Part shown: positions 54,365-62,620 of the stretch, in pieces
Position numbering within the stretch: the first letter of the stretch is position 1
How the letters are laid out: every line of letters begins with the position of its first letter
From: Phocaeicola fibrisolvens
Lineage (GTDB): Bacteria > Bacteroidota > Bacteroidia > Bacteroidales > Bacteroidaceae
DNA length: 64,000 bases
Assembly: GCF_025567125.1 (NCBI RefSeq)
Contig: NZ_JAOQJI010000004.1
Location: 1-64,000, forward strand
Direction: 5' to 3'
The notes under the pieces: generated by a model
What the model was told of the DNA's origin: nothing
Databases searched by the model: none
What the model saw: only the letters and a program-made list of their open reading frames with translations
Made by a program: the position numbers and the translations under genes

Positions 54365-55267
54365 ATGAATGAAGTTGAATCATCCGTCCGCGAGCATGAG
54401 ATATACAAAGTGACCCTGGTAGGAAGCCTGGTGAACATTTTGCTGGTAGTCTGCAAGTTTGCGGCAGGTTTCTGGGGCAAGAGTGCGGCCATGATTGCCG
54501 ATGCGGTCCATTCTTTGTCGGATTTGATTACGGATTTAATCGTAATCGTCTTTGTACGCATTTCCAGTAAGCCAGAAGACAAAGACCATGACTATGGGCA
54601 TGGCAAGTATGAAACGCTGGCTACTCTACTGATTGGAGCGGCCCTGCTGGCTGTGGGCGTGGGCATTTGCTGGAGTGGAGTGGAGTCGATTGTACTCTTT
54701 TTCAGAGGAGAGACATTGCAGTCTCCCGGTTGGATTGCCCTGGTAGCAGCCATTGTATCCATTGTATCCAAGGAAATTTTGTTTCATTATACCCGTATTG
54801 TCGGGAAACGTTATAACAGTCCGGCGGTCATTGCCAATGCCTGGCATCACCGCAGCGATGCCTTTTCTTCCATCGGTACGGCCATCGGTATCGGAGGAGC
54901 CATTCTGTTGGGCGACAGCTGGCGGGTACTCGACCCGTTGGCGGCAGTGATTGTCAGTGTCTTTATTGTGCAGGTGGCTGTCAAGCAGCTCAAGTCGTGT
55001 GTGGACGAATTGCTGGAACGCTCGCTTCCGGACGATATTGAACAGGAAATCACCAAGATTGTCTTGTCGGAGGAAGGGGTGTCAGAACCTCATCATCTGT
55101 GTACCCGGCGGATAGGAAGTCATTATGCGATGGACATGCATGTACGCATGGATGGGAATATTCCATTGCATGAGGCACACGAGAAAGCGACCGCAGTGGA
55201 GCGTAAGTTAAGAGAAGCTTTCGGAGCAAATACGTATATCAGTATCCATGTCGAACCAGAAAAATAA
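54365..55267 (+). CDS. Cation diffusion facilitator family transporter
   Basis: A 300-residue CDF exporter of Zn2+, Co2+ or Fe2+ from the cytoplasm. Six membrane segments are seen. Metal-site motifs are DAVHSLSDLITD at about residues 46-57 (HxxxD) and HHRSDAFSSIG at about 161-171. The loop KDHDYGHGKYE is typical, and a cytoplasmic C-terminal domain (about 210-300) is present. First gene of a three-gene unit; the next gene starts 4 bases after its stop. Confidence 0.9.
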   Translation: MNEVESSVREHEIYKVTLVGSLVNILLVVCKFAAGFWGKSAAMIADAVHSLSDLITDLIVIVFVRISSKPEDKDHDYGHGKYETLATLLIGAALLAVGVGICWSGVESIVLFFRGETLQSPGWIALVAAIVSIVSKEILFHYTRIVGKRYNSPAVIANAWHHRSDAFSSIGTAIGIGGAILLGDSWRVLDPLAAVIVSVFIVQVAVKQLKSCVDELLERSLPDDIEQEITKIVLSEEGVSEPHHLCTRRIGSHYAMDMHVRMDGNIPLHEAHEKATAVERKLREAFGANTYISIHVEPEK

Positions 55268-55271
55268 GTGT

Positions 55272-56282
55272 ATGGAGAAAAAGATATTGGTGACCGGTGC
55301 CAGTGGGTTTATTGGCAGTTTTCTGGTGGAAGGGGCCTTGGAACGGGGCTTTCAGGTATGGGCAGGCGTGCGGAAAACCAGCAGCCGGAAATATTTGCAG
55401 GATGCACGCATTCGTTTTGCGGTGTTGGATTTCACCGATTCCGACCGCTTGGCCGGACAGCTGGAGGAACAGAAACGCTTGTATGGGAAATGGGATTACA
55501 TCATTCATTGTGCCGGGGTGACCAAATGCCTGGATAAGGCCGATTTTGAAATCGGAAATTACTGGGCTACGCGGCATTTTATCGAGACGCTGAAGCGCTT
55601 GGACATGCTTCCCGTGAACTTTATTTACATTAGTTCGTTAAGTATATTCGGACCGATACGTGAGAAAGATTACACTCCCATTTGCGAGGAAGATACGCCA
55701 CGCCCGAATACGGCGTATGGATTGAGTAAGCTTCATACAGAGGAATACCTGAAATCTTTGTCCGGTTTCCCGTATGTGATTTTCCGTCCTACCGGCGTGT
55801 ACGGGCCTCGGGAGCGAGATTATTTCCTGATGGCCAAGTCTGTAAAGCAGCATGTGGATTTTGCGGCAGGCTTTAAGCGTCAGGACATCACGTTTGTTTT
55901 TGTGAAAGATTTGGTGCAGGCCATTTATCTGGCCATTGAAAAGAATGTCACCGGCCGGGCCTATTTCGTGAGTGACGGGAAAGTGTACAGTAGCCACACG
56001 TTTTCCGATCTGATTCGGAGGGAGCTGGACAATCCGTGGATGGTTCGTGTGGTGTGTCCGTTGTTTCTCTTGAAAGCCATCTCGTTTGTGGCAGAGAATA
56101 TTGGGCGGTTGGCCCGGAAGACCAGTACATTGAACTGTGACAAGTATCGTATCATGAAGCAGCGGAACTGGAGGTGTGACATTTCCCCGCTGGAAAAAGA
56201 GTTGGGCTATGTGCCTGAATATCCGTTGGAGAGAGGTGTAAAAGAAATAATTGCCTGGTATAAGAAAGAAGGATGGCTATAG
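55272..56282 (+). CDS. Extended SDR, NAD-dependent epimerase/dehydratase family
   Basis: A 336-residue extended short-chain dehydrogenase. The nucleotide site is VTGASGFIGSFL at about residues 7-18, with YISSLSIFGP near 119-128 (Ser) and the catalytic YGLSK near 150. FRPTGVYGPRERDYF follows. Possible roles are sugar-nucleotide epimerase or a lipid-type reductase: Bacteroides 3-ketosphinganine reductase belongs to this fold. The coupled PAP2 gene makes a lipid role plausible but unproven. ATG 55272 is chosen; the last 10 bases overlap the PAP2 gene. Confidence 0.85.
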   Translation: MEKKILVTGASGFIGSFLVEGALERGFQVWAGVRKTSSRKYLQDARIRFAVLDFTDSDRLAGQLEEQKRLYGKWDYIIHCAGVTKCLDKADFEIGNYWATRHFIETLKRLDMLPVNFIYISSLSIFGPIREKDYTPICEEDTPRPNTAYGLSKLHTEEYLKSLSGFPYVIFRPTGVYGPRERDYFLMAKSVKQHVDFAAGFKRQDITFVFVKDLVQAIYLAIEKNVTGRAYFVSDGKVYSSHTFSDLIRRELDNPWMVRVVCPLFLLKAISFVAENIGRLARKTSTLNCDKYRIMKQRNWRCDISPLEKELGYVPEYPLERGVKEIIAWYKKEGWL

Positions 56283-57256
56283 AACTGAAGTTATTTGAAC
56301 GAGTAGAAAGTGGGAAGGGACTGTTTGCAGTAGAAAGCATCAGTTTGATTTATAATGCCCTGACCTCTATTTTGATTTTGTTGCTCTATCCCCGGATGGA
56401 CCATCCCGGGACCATGTTGCTGGAACGTCTGGGTATTGTAGTACTGACGTTCGTACTGATTCATTTGTATCAGGCATTTCCCTGCCGGTTGACAGCTTTT
56501 GTCCGGATGGTGGTGCAGATGTCACTGCTGGCCTACTGGTATCCGGACACGTTTGAGTTCAACCGTCTGTTCCCGAACCTGGACTATCTGTTTGCTTCTG
56601 CCGAACAGACCATTTTCCATTGCCAGCCCTCCGTGGAATTCAGTAAGCTGTGTCCCTCGGTATGGTTCAGTGAGCCGTTCAATATGGGTTACTTCTTCTA
56701 TTATCCCATGATGCTGATTGTGGTGGTGTATTACTTTCTGACCCGGTTTGAGTGGTTTGAGAAAATCTGTTTTGTGTTGGTCACCTCTTTCTTCATTTAC
56801 TACCTGTTCTATATTCTGGTGCCGGTTGCAGGTCCGCAGTTTTATTTCCCGGCCATTGGGATGGACAAGGTGAATGCGTGTGACTTTACGCCCATCGGCG
56901 ATTATTTCAACCACAATACGTTCTTGCTTCCGGGGCCCGGATATGAGCATGGATTCTTCTATAATCTGGTGGAGGCCTCTCAGGAAGTGGGCGAACGCCC
57001 TACCGCCGCTTTCCCCAGCTCGCATGTGGGTATCTCTACCATTGTGATGATTATGGCCTGGCGTGTGAACCGGAAGCTGGCTTATATCCTTTTCCCGTTC
57101 TATGTGTTGCTTTGCTGTGCCACGGTCTACATTCAGGCGCACTACCTGATTGATTCTCTCGTGGGATTGATTACCGCATTCTTCGTGTACCAGCTGGCTA
57201 CGCTGATGTACAAGCGGTGGTTCATTTCGCCCGTTTTCAAGCGCATCATGTATTAA
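56273..57256 (+). CDS. PAP2-superfamily membrane phosphatase/transferase (AUR1-like)
   Basis: A 327-residue integral membrane protein with about six hydrophobic segments. The PAP2 active site is FPSSHVGISTI at about 245-255 (motif C2) and AHYLIDSLVG at about 287-296 (motif C3, His and Asp). The pattern resembles the PAP2_3 branch, which includes inositol-phosphoceramide synthases as well as lipid phosphatases. Translationally coupled with the SDR gene. A lipid head-group transfer or phosphatase role is inferred. Confidence 0.83.
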   Translation: MAIELKLFERVESGKGLFAVESISLIYNALTSILILLLYPRMDHPGTMLLERLGIVVLTFVLIHLYQAFPCRLTAFVRMVVQMSLLAYWYPDTFEFNRLFPNLDYLFASAEQTIFHCQPSVEFSKLCPSVWFSEPFNMGYFFYYPMMLIVVVYYFLTRFEWFEKICFVLVTSFFIYYLFYILVPVAGPQFYFPAIGMDKVNACDFTPIGDYFNHNTFLLPGPGYEHGFFYNLVEASQEVGERPTAAFPSSHVGISTIVMIMAWRVNRKLAYILFPFYVLLCCATVYIQAHYLIDSLVGLITAFFVYQLATLMYKRWFISPVFKRIMY

Positions 57257-57263
57257 GGAAAAA

Positions 57264-57292
57264 GTCGGTAAGGAGTCTTATTCCTTACCGAA
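57264..57292 (-). terminator. Terminator overlapping the dusB stop
   Basis: TCGGTAAGGA (57265-57274) pairs with TCCTTACCGA (57282-57291); the minus strand continues CTTTTTCC. It covers the end of dusB and also lies just past the PAP2 stop, so it may serve both converging genes. Confidence 0.65.
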
Positions 57293-58264
57293 TGTATTTT
57301 CAATGTGATCTAGGATGGTATTTAACTCCTGGAGTGTCTCTGCACGCAGCATGGCGATGCGGGTATCCTTGAAGTTGGGAATCCCTTTGAACAGCGGGGA
57401 GGCAGCCAGGTGGCGGCGCACGTGCAGAATACCTCTGCGTTCATCCAGCAGGTTCACACTGTCGAGTACTTCCTGTCGTAAGACATCCATCCGCCATTTG
57501 AAAGAAAGGGGTGGAAGTTCTTCTCCGGTCTCCAGATAATGCTTTACTTCCTTGAAAATCCAGGGACGTCCGAAACTGGCCCGTCCAATCATGATGGCAT
57601 CCACGCCGTAGCGGTCGAAACATTCTTTGGCATGTTGAGGGGTGGTGATGTCGCCATTGCCAATGATAGGGATGTGCATTCTCGGATTCTTCTTGACTTC
57701 ACCGATGAGTGTCCAGTCGGCTTCTCCCGTATACATTTGGGCACGGGTACGTCCGTGGATGGTCAGGGCCTCAATGCCGCAATCCTGCAACTGTTCCGCC
57801 AGTTCCACGATAATCTTGTGCTCCGCATCCCATCCCAAACGAGTTTTTACGGTGACCGGAATCTTGACGGCATCGACCACGGCACGGGTGATTTCCAGCA
57901 TCTTGGGTACGTTCTGCAACAGTCCCGAACCAGCTCCCTTGCCGGCCACTCGTTTCACCGGACATCCGAAGTTCAGGTCCAGAATGTCAGGCTGTGCCTG
58001 TTCCACGATGCGGGCTGCTTCCACCATCGTATCGGTATCTTTTCCGTAAATTTGGATGGCTACCGGGCGTTCCTTTTCGCTGATGTTCAGTTTCAGCATT
58101 GTTTTTCCCACCGAACGGATCAACGCATCGCTCGACACGAACTCCGTGTACACCATGTCGGCACCGAACTGCTTGCACATGAGGCGGAAAGCAGGGTCGG
58201 TGACATCTTCCATCGGGGCCAGCAACACTGGCTTTTCTCCTAAATCTATGTTCCTAATTTTCAT
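57278..58264 (-). CDS. dusB: tRNA-dihydrouridine synthase
   Basis: A 328-residue FMN enzyme reducing uridine to dihydrouridine in tRNA. It has LLAPMEDVTDPAFRLMC at about residues 14-30 and LDLNFGCPVKRVAGKGAGS at about 95-113 (catalytic Cys in NFGCP). VKTRLGWD, TIHGRTRAQMY and IPIIGNGDI are the FMN-phosphate region. DusB type by length. The ATG at 58264 is chosen because the frame's upstream part overlaps the promoter (-7 at 58290-58283). Confidence 0.93.
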   Translation of the reverse strand: MKIRNIDLGEKPVLLAPMEDVTDPAFRLMCKQFGADMVYTEFVSSDALIRSVGKTMLKLNISEKERPVAIQIYGKDTDTMVEAARIVEQAQPDILDLNFGCPVKRVAGKGAGSGLLQNVPKMLEITRAVVDAVKIPVTVKTRLGWDAEHKIIVELAEQLQDCGIEALTIHGRTRAQMYTGEADWTLIGEVKKNPRMHIPIIGNGDITTPQHAKECFDRYGVDAIMIGRASFGRPWIFKEVKHYLETGEELPPLSFKWRMDVLRQEVLDSVNLLDERRGILHVRRHLAASPLFKGIPNFKDTRIAMLRAETLQELNTILDHIENTFGKE

Positions 58265-58282
58265 TGGCTTGATATTGTCGCG

Positions 58283-58290
58283 CAAAGGTA
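58283..58290 (-). promoter_or_regulatory. dusB -7 box
   Basis: Minus strand TACCTTTG, 18 bases before the dusB ATG. The same sequence, extended to TACCTTTGCGCG, serves the divergent gene on the other strand. Confidence 0.6.
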
Positions 58291-58320
58291 GTGAAATTTT
58301 ATTATATCCCGAAAAAACGC

Positions 58321-58328
58321 TACCTTTG
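58321..58328 (+). promoter_or_regulatory. -7 box of the U32 peptidase gene
   Basis: TACCTTTG, 24 bases before the ATG at 58353. No canonical TTTG was found at -33. Confidence 0.6.
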
Positions 58329-58352
58329 CGCGGTAATATCATAATAGTGGAA

Positions 58353-59624
58353 ATGAGTTATACAATCAAAGACTTTGAAATCATGGCACCTGTTGGCTCG
58401 CGTGAGTCGTTGGCAGCTGCCCTTCATGCCGGAGCTGATTCCATCTATTTCGGCATTGAGAGTTTGAACATGCGTGCGCGCTCGGCAAGCACTTTTACCA
58501 TAGAAGACTTGCGTGAAATCGCCAAGGTGTGCGAGGAACACGGGGTGAAGAGTTACCTGACCATCAATACCATCATTTACGACGAGGATATTGAACTGAT
58601 GCGTAAGATTGTGGATGCGGCCAAGGAAGCCGGCATCAGTGCCGTCATTGCCGCCGATGTGGCTGTGATGGCTTACTGTAACGAAGTGGGCCAGGAGGTG
58701 CATCTTTCTACCCAGTTGAACATCAGCAACGCGGAAGCGCTGAAGTTCTATTCCCGCTTTGCCGACGTGGTGGTGCTGGCCCGCGAATTGAACCTCAAGC
58801 AGGTGCGCAAGATATACAATGCTATTCAGGAGCAGCAGATTAAGGGCCCGATGGGTGAACTGGTACGTATCGAAATGTTCTGTCACGGTGCCTTGTGCAT
58901 GGCGGTTTCCGGAAAATGCTATCTGAGCCTGAACGAACAGAATGCATCGGCCAACCGAGGTGCCTGCATGCAGGTATGCCGCCGGGCTTACATCGTGAAA
59001 GACAAGGAAAGCGATATCGAGCTGGAAGTGGACAACCAGTACATCATGTCGCCGAAGGATTTGAAGACCATTCATTTCATGGACGAGATGATTGAAGCCG
59101 GTGTCCGGGTGTTCAAGATTGAAGGCCGTGCCCGTGGTCCTGAGTATGTGCGTACCGTGGTGGAATGTTACAAGGAAGCCATCCAGTCGTATCTCGACGG
59201 TACGTTCTCCGACGAGAAAGTGGCCGACTGGGATACACGTCTGAAAACGGTGTTCAACCGTGGTTTCTGGAACGGATATTACCTGGGACAACGTCTGGGA
59301 GAATGGAGCAAGAACTACGGTTCAGAGGCTACGGAGCGCAAGGTATATGCCGGACGCGGCATCAAGTATTTCTCCAATATCGGAGTGGCTGAGTTCCTGA
59401 TTGAGGCGGCTGAAATCAAGGTGGGCGACAAACTCCTGATTACCGGTCCGACTACCGGTGCCATGTATGTCACACTGGAGGAGGCACGTGTAGATTTGAA
59501 ACCGGTGGATGTGGTGAAGAAAGGAGTGCATGTATCGTTCAAGGTACCCGACCGTATCCGTCCCAGCGACCGTCTGTATCGCATGGTGCCAGCAGAGGAA
59601 CTGAAGGCGAAACGGAAAGAATAA
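58353..59624 (+). CDS. Peptidase U32 family protein (TrhP/RlhA-like RNA hydroxylation)
   Basis: A 423-residue U32 protein. The family signature EMFCHGALCMAVSGKCYLS is at about residues 173-191, with further Cys in GACMQVCRRAY near 204-214 that may hold an iron-sulfur cluster. The N-terminus IMAPVGSRESLAAALHAGAD is typical. In E. coli and Bacillus such proteins are needed for ho5U in tRNA (TrhP) or ho5C in 23S rRNA (RlhA), rather than for proteolysis. Divergent from dusB, another RNA-modification gene. The start at 58353 follows the -7 box. Confidence 0.9.
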   Translation: MSYTIKDFEIMAPVGSRESLAAALHAGADSIYFGIESLNMRARSASTFTIEDLREIAKVCEEHGVKSYLTINTIIYDEDIELMRKIVDAAKEAGISAVIAADVAVMAYCNEVGQEVHLSTQLNISNAEALKFYSRFADVVVLARELNLKQVRKIYNAIQEQQIKGPMGELVRIEMFCHGALCMAVSGKCYLSLNEQNASANRGACMQVCRRAYIVKDKESDIELEVDNQYIMSPKDLKTIHFMDEMIEAGVRVFKIEGRARGPEYVRTVVECYKEAIQSYLDGTFSDEKVADWDTRLKTVFNRGFWNGYYLGQRLGEWSKNYGSEATERKVYAGRGIKYFSNIGVAEFLIEAAEIKVGDKLLITGPTTGAMYVTLEEARVDLKPVDVVKKGVHVSFKVPDRIRPSDRLYRMVPAEELKAKRKE

Positions 59625-59646
59625 ATTTAGAGTGTAGATAGATAAA

Positions 59647-59688
59647 ATCCTGTCCGCATTTCTGAAACGTGCGGACAGGATTTTTTTG
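59647..59688 (+). terminator. Terminator of the U32 gene
   Basis: ATCCTGTCCGCA (59647-59658) pairs with TGCGGACAGGAT (59670-59681), followed by TTTTTT. Confidence 0.9.
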
Positions 59689-59788
59689 TGAGTATAGGAT
59701 ATGAACAGGTTGGTTAATTACTTGTTGAAATCCTTGTGAGTATTATTCAACTTGTTCTTTGCAGGGCTTGTGTATCAGTGAGTTATTG

Positions 59789-59820
59789 TTATTCACAGCT
59801 TGTGAATAACGTGTGGATAG
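59789..59820. promoter_or_regulatory. Cluster of DnaA-box-like sites
   Basis: TTATTCACA (59789-59797) fits the DnaA-box consensus TTATNCACA. TGTGAATAA (59801-59809) is the same box inverted, and TGTGGATAG (59812-59820) is an inverted box with one mismatch. All three fall within 32 bases, just upstream of the DUF3843 promoter. Confidence 0.6.
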
Positions 59821-59842
59821 CAAATAAGTTCCGTCGGGATGG

Positions 59843-59873
59843 TTTGTTTACTCTCGTAATTATTTTACTTTTG
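59843..59873 (+). promoter_or_regulatory. Promoter of the DUF3843 gene
   Basis: TTTG (59843-59846), a 19-base spacer and TACTTTTG (59866-59873), a full consensus match. Leader of about 22 bases. Confidence 0.75.
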
Positions 59874-59902
59874 CATCACAGAATTTTAAATCCAAATCTA
59901 AT

Positions 59903-61396
59903 ATGAAGAAGATATATGTACAAGAGTGGATGTCGTTTCAGCCTTACGGACGTCAGGATGAAATAGATACATATTATGTGAATGTAGCCAACCGTCTTGC
60001 TGATTTCTTGAAGACTGCGGTCGGCGAACGGTATTCGGAGCACAGCCTTCATGGCATTGCCATTTATTTGACCCTCTGGTTTCAGGACCTCATCACACAG
60101 ACAGGCATCTGGGAAGCGTTTATCAGTGAATGTCGCAAGCGGTACGGTCAGCTTGTGCCCTTTATGACGTCGGAAGAAGAAAAGGAATATTATCTAGGAG
60201 AAGTGAATCCGGAAGACCTGCGGTTTCTGCTGTGGCATTATTTCCAGTCTTTGGAAAAGCAGGCTGGCGGTGTGCTGAATCCCGAGAATCCGGTATTTGA
60301 GGAACTGGCTCATCAACTTTACGATTATCTGTCGGAAGAATATGAGGTAGCGCCGGAAAACACTCGCTTGCATGACATGCTGTATGGGGAGCCTTTTGGC
60401 GAAAATGATTACATGCGTTATCGTAGCATCTTGGAGTGGTTCCACTTCTGCAGCTATGTAGGGTTTGAAAACCGGAGCGAGTACCACCATGTGGTGGAGG
60501 CGGCCGTCCGTATGGGGGATGTAAACCCAAGTCTCTTGTCGTACGATGTGAAGCAGAACATTCTGTTTGAAGGAAGAAAGAACCTGCTTTCACTGACCTC
60601 CGTAGAATGGATGGCACTGATAGGAAAGATCCATCCGGAGGCTGCACAGTGGGCAGAAGTCAAAGTCGCCCCTCAAGGAATGTATCTTTATGAGGGTGAA
60701 GACGAGACTTCGTTGTTTGTGAAAGATTTGTCGGGAGAAGAAGAGGTACAGCTGTCTGTCCGTAAGGACTCTGTGGATATGGACTCTTTGAAAGGCCGGA
60801 AGGAAGGCATGACGGTATTGCAGAGCCGATGGGTACAATATGGAGGTACCTGGTGGCAGGACGGTACGCTGGTGGTGTCAGACTATGAGGAAAAGATGAA
60901 AGAAGAGTTGGCCCGACAGGCTGCTAAACGTGAAGATATCCGGCAAACCTACGATGCCTTTATGAAAGCATCCGGCGGGAAGCAGTTTGTGTTCTGCCAG
61001 TCGGAGGAAGAAGTGCGGGATTTCCTTTTCCAGAAAATGGAGTACAAGGAAAAAGAAGAAATACAGATGCCGAAGATGGATGCACAGCACGGACTGGTGC
61101 TGATGATTTCTCCGCATACCGGCATCCATATCCAAATGCGTTTGGGCGAATGCATCTCTTCACCGGAGAACAAGTTTTATGATTCGAAGGAGGCACAGAA
61201 GAAGGCCATCTTGTTCCTCTTGAATCCGGAGGTAATTCCGTATGACTTGAGTTGTGCCCTGCAAGATGCCGATATGTTGCCAGATGCCGGTCTGAACAGC
61301 CTGCAAGGCGAAGAGCACGGGCGGGAACTGGTCAAGAAGAATGCCCGTTTCCTGACCGACTATTTCTTTGGAAAATGCAGGGAGAAGGATTGCTGA
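59903..61396 (+). CDS. DUF3843-like protein of unknown function
   Basis: A 497-residue soluble protein without signal peptide or membrane segments. The opening (KKIYVQEWMSFQPYGRQDEI) and overall pattern fit DUF3843, a Bacteroidales family with no known activity. It is rich in acidic and aromatic residues, with helix-heavy N-terminal half and a Lys/Glu-rich stretch near residues 330-400. No catalytic motif was seen. Its stop codon directly abuts the mnmA stop on the other strand. The DnaA-box cluster lies upstream. Confidence 0.7.
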   Translation: MKKIYVQEWMSFQPYGRQDEIDTYYVNVANRLADFLKTAVGERYSEHSLHGIAIYLTLWFQDLITQTGIWEAFISECRKRYGQLVPFMTSEEEKEYYLGEVNPEDLRFLLWHYFQSLEKQAGGVLNPENPVFEELAHQLYDYLSEEYEVAPENTRLHDMLYGEPFGENDYMRYRSILEWFHFCSYVGFENRSEYHHVVEAAVRMGDVNPSLLSYDVKQNILFEGRKNLLSLTSVEWMALIGKIHPEAAQWAEVKVAPQGMYLYEGEDETSLFVKDLSGEEEVQLSVRKDSVDMDSLKGRKEGMTVLQSRWVQYGGTWWQDGTLVVSDYEEKMKEELARQAAKREDIRQTYDAFMKASGGKQFVFCQSEEEVRDFLFQKMEYKEKEEIQMPKMDAQHGLVLMISPHTGIHIQMRLGECISSPENKFYDSKEAQKKAILFLLNPEVIPYDLSCALQDADMLPDAGLNSLQGEEHGRELVKKNARFLTDYFFGKCREKDC

Positions 61397-62446
61397 TTAC
61401 TCGATGATTCCTCCTCCTAATACCACATCTCCTCGGTAGAATGCAGCTGCCTGTCCGCTGGCAATGGAAGCCAGCGGCTCGTGCAGCTGGATATGTAATC
61501 TTCCATCGTTCAGTTGGGTGACGGTGCACCGGTTGGCTTGTTTCCGGTAACGTATCTTGACGATGACATCATCGTGTCCAAGTACAGTTTCAGCGTTCAC
61601 AAGATTCCAGTGCGTGAGAAACATCTCGTTCTTTTCCAGTGCCTGCAGGTTGTCGCTGATAATCACTTTATTCTCTTGGGGGATAATCTCTTTTACAAAG
61701 AGCGCTTTGTTTAGGTGAATACCCAGTCCCCTCCGTTGCCCGATAGTATAGAAAGGATATCCCTCGTGTTTCCCCAGGTAATGTCCTTGTTCGTCATAAA
61801 AATTTCCGGGTATAATTTCCCCTTCCGGTACATGAGCTTTCAGGAAGCTGCGGTAATCCATGGGGCAGAAACATACGCCCAGGCTGTCGCGCTTGGTAGC
61901 CGCTTTCAGGAATCCGCGTGCGGCAGCTATTTCGCGTACCTGGTTTTTGGTCAGCCCGCCCATGGGCAGGCACATCCGTTCCAGTATGGATTGGGGAAGC
62001 CCCCACAGGAAAAAAGACTGGTCCTTGTCGGTATCCTTTCCGCAAGTGATGTGCCAGTAGCCGTCGATGTACCGTTTGTTGACATAATGCCCTGTGGCCA
62101 GGTGGTAAATGCCCCGTTCGTCGGCCACCTGCGCCAGTAATGGCCATTTCAGGTAGTTGTTGCACAAGGTACAAGGCACTGGAGTACGTCCGGCCATGTA
62201 TTCCTGAATGAAATACCGGATGATTTTCTCCTGAAACACGGTACGGGCATCGTACACCAGATAAGGAATGCCCAGTGAGCGGCACAGTTCCCGTGCATCG
62301 TCCAGGTATTCCGTACTGCCGTCTTTTTCATAAAAACGAAAAGTGATGCCGGTCACTTCGTAGCCGGCGTCCTGCAAGAGCAACGCTGCCACCGAGCTGT
62401 CGGTGCCGCCGCTCATACCCAATAAAACCTTTTTGTTCTTTTCCAT
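61397..62446 (-). CDS. mnmA: tRNA 2-thiouridine(34) synthase
   Basis: A 349-residue PP-loop enzyme that thiolates U34 of tRNA Lys, Glu and Gln. The ATP loop GMSGGTDSSVAALLL is at about residues 10-24, the first catalytic Cys is in VPCTLCNNYLKW at about 93-104 and the second in SLGVCFCPMDY near 193-203. GQRRGLGI is near 238 and a C-terminal beta-barrel follows. Works in the same pathway as MnmD. A minus-strand -7 box (TAATTTTG, 62461-62454) sits 8 bases before the start, which implies a leaderless or near-leaderless message or a later start. Confidence 0.92.
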   Translation of the reverse strand: MEKNKKVLLGMSGGTDSSVAALLLQDAGYEVTGITFRFYEKDGSTEYLDDARELCRSLGIPYLVYDARTVFQEKIIRYFIQEYMAGRTPVPCTLCNNYLKWPLLAQVADERGIYHLATGHYVNKRYIDGYWHITCGKDTDKDQSFFLWGLPQSILERMCLPMGGLTKNQVREIAAARGFLKAATKRDSLGVCFCPMDYRSFLKAHVPEGEIIPGNFYDEQGHYLGKHEGYPFYTIGQRRGLGIHLNKALFVKEIIPQENKVIISDNLQALEKNEMFLTHWNLVNAETVLGHDDVIVKIRYRKQANRCTVTQLNDGRLHIQLHEPLASIASGQAAAFYRGDVVLGGGIIE

Positions 62447-62453
62447 CGGGTGA

Positions 62454-62461
62454 CAAAATTA
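62454..62461 (-). promoter_or_regulatory. mnmA -7 box
   Basis: Minus strand TAATTTTG. It is very near the annotated ATG at 62446, so the true promoter could lie elsewhere. Confidence 0.35.
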
Positions 62462-62620
62462 AAAGAAAATTTATCTTATCTGTATGTCAGTGGATTACTT
62501 TTTCCCCTTGATTCTGATGTTGTACAATTTTATTCCTATTAATGTACGAAACTGCCCATTTGTTTTTTGAGGTGAAACATAATTTTGCTATACAAATTTT
62601 TGTAACTAAATTTAATATTT

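Noticed and set aside
58320..59291. 323-codon minus-strand frame
   Set aside because: Antisense to the U32 peptidase gene, which has a full family signature.
59700..59900. Main chromosomal origin
   Set aside because: Only three DnaA-box-like sites are present, no dnaA or typical origin genes are near, and the rRNA operon at the left edge would be transcribed against replication.
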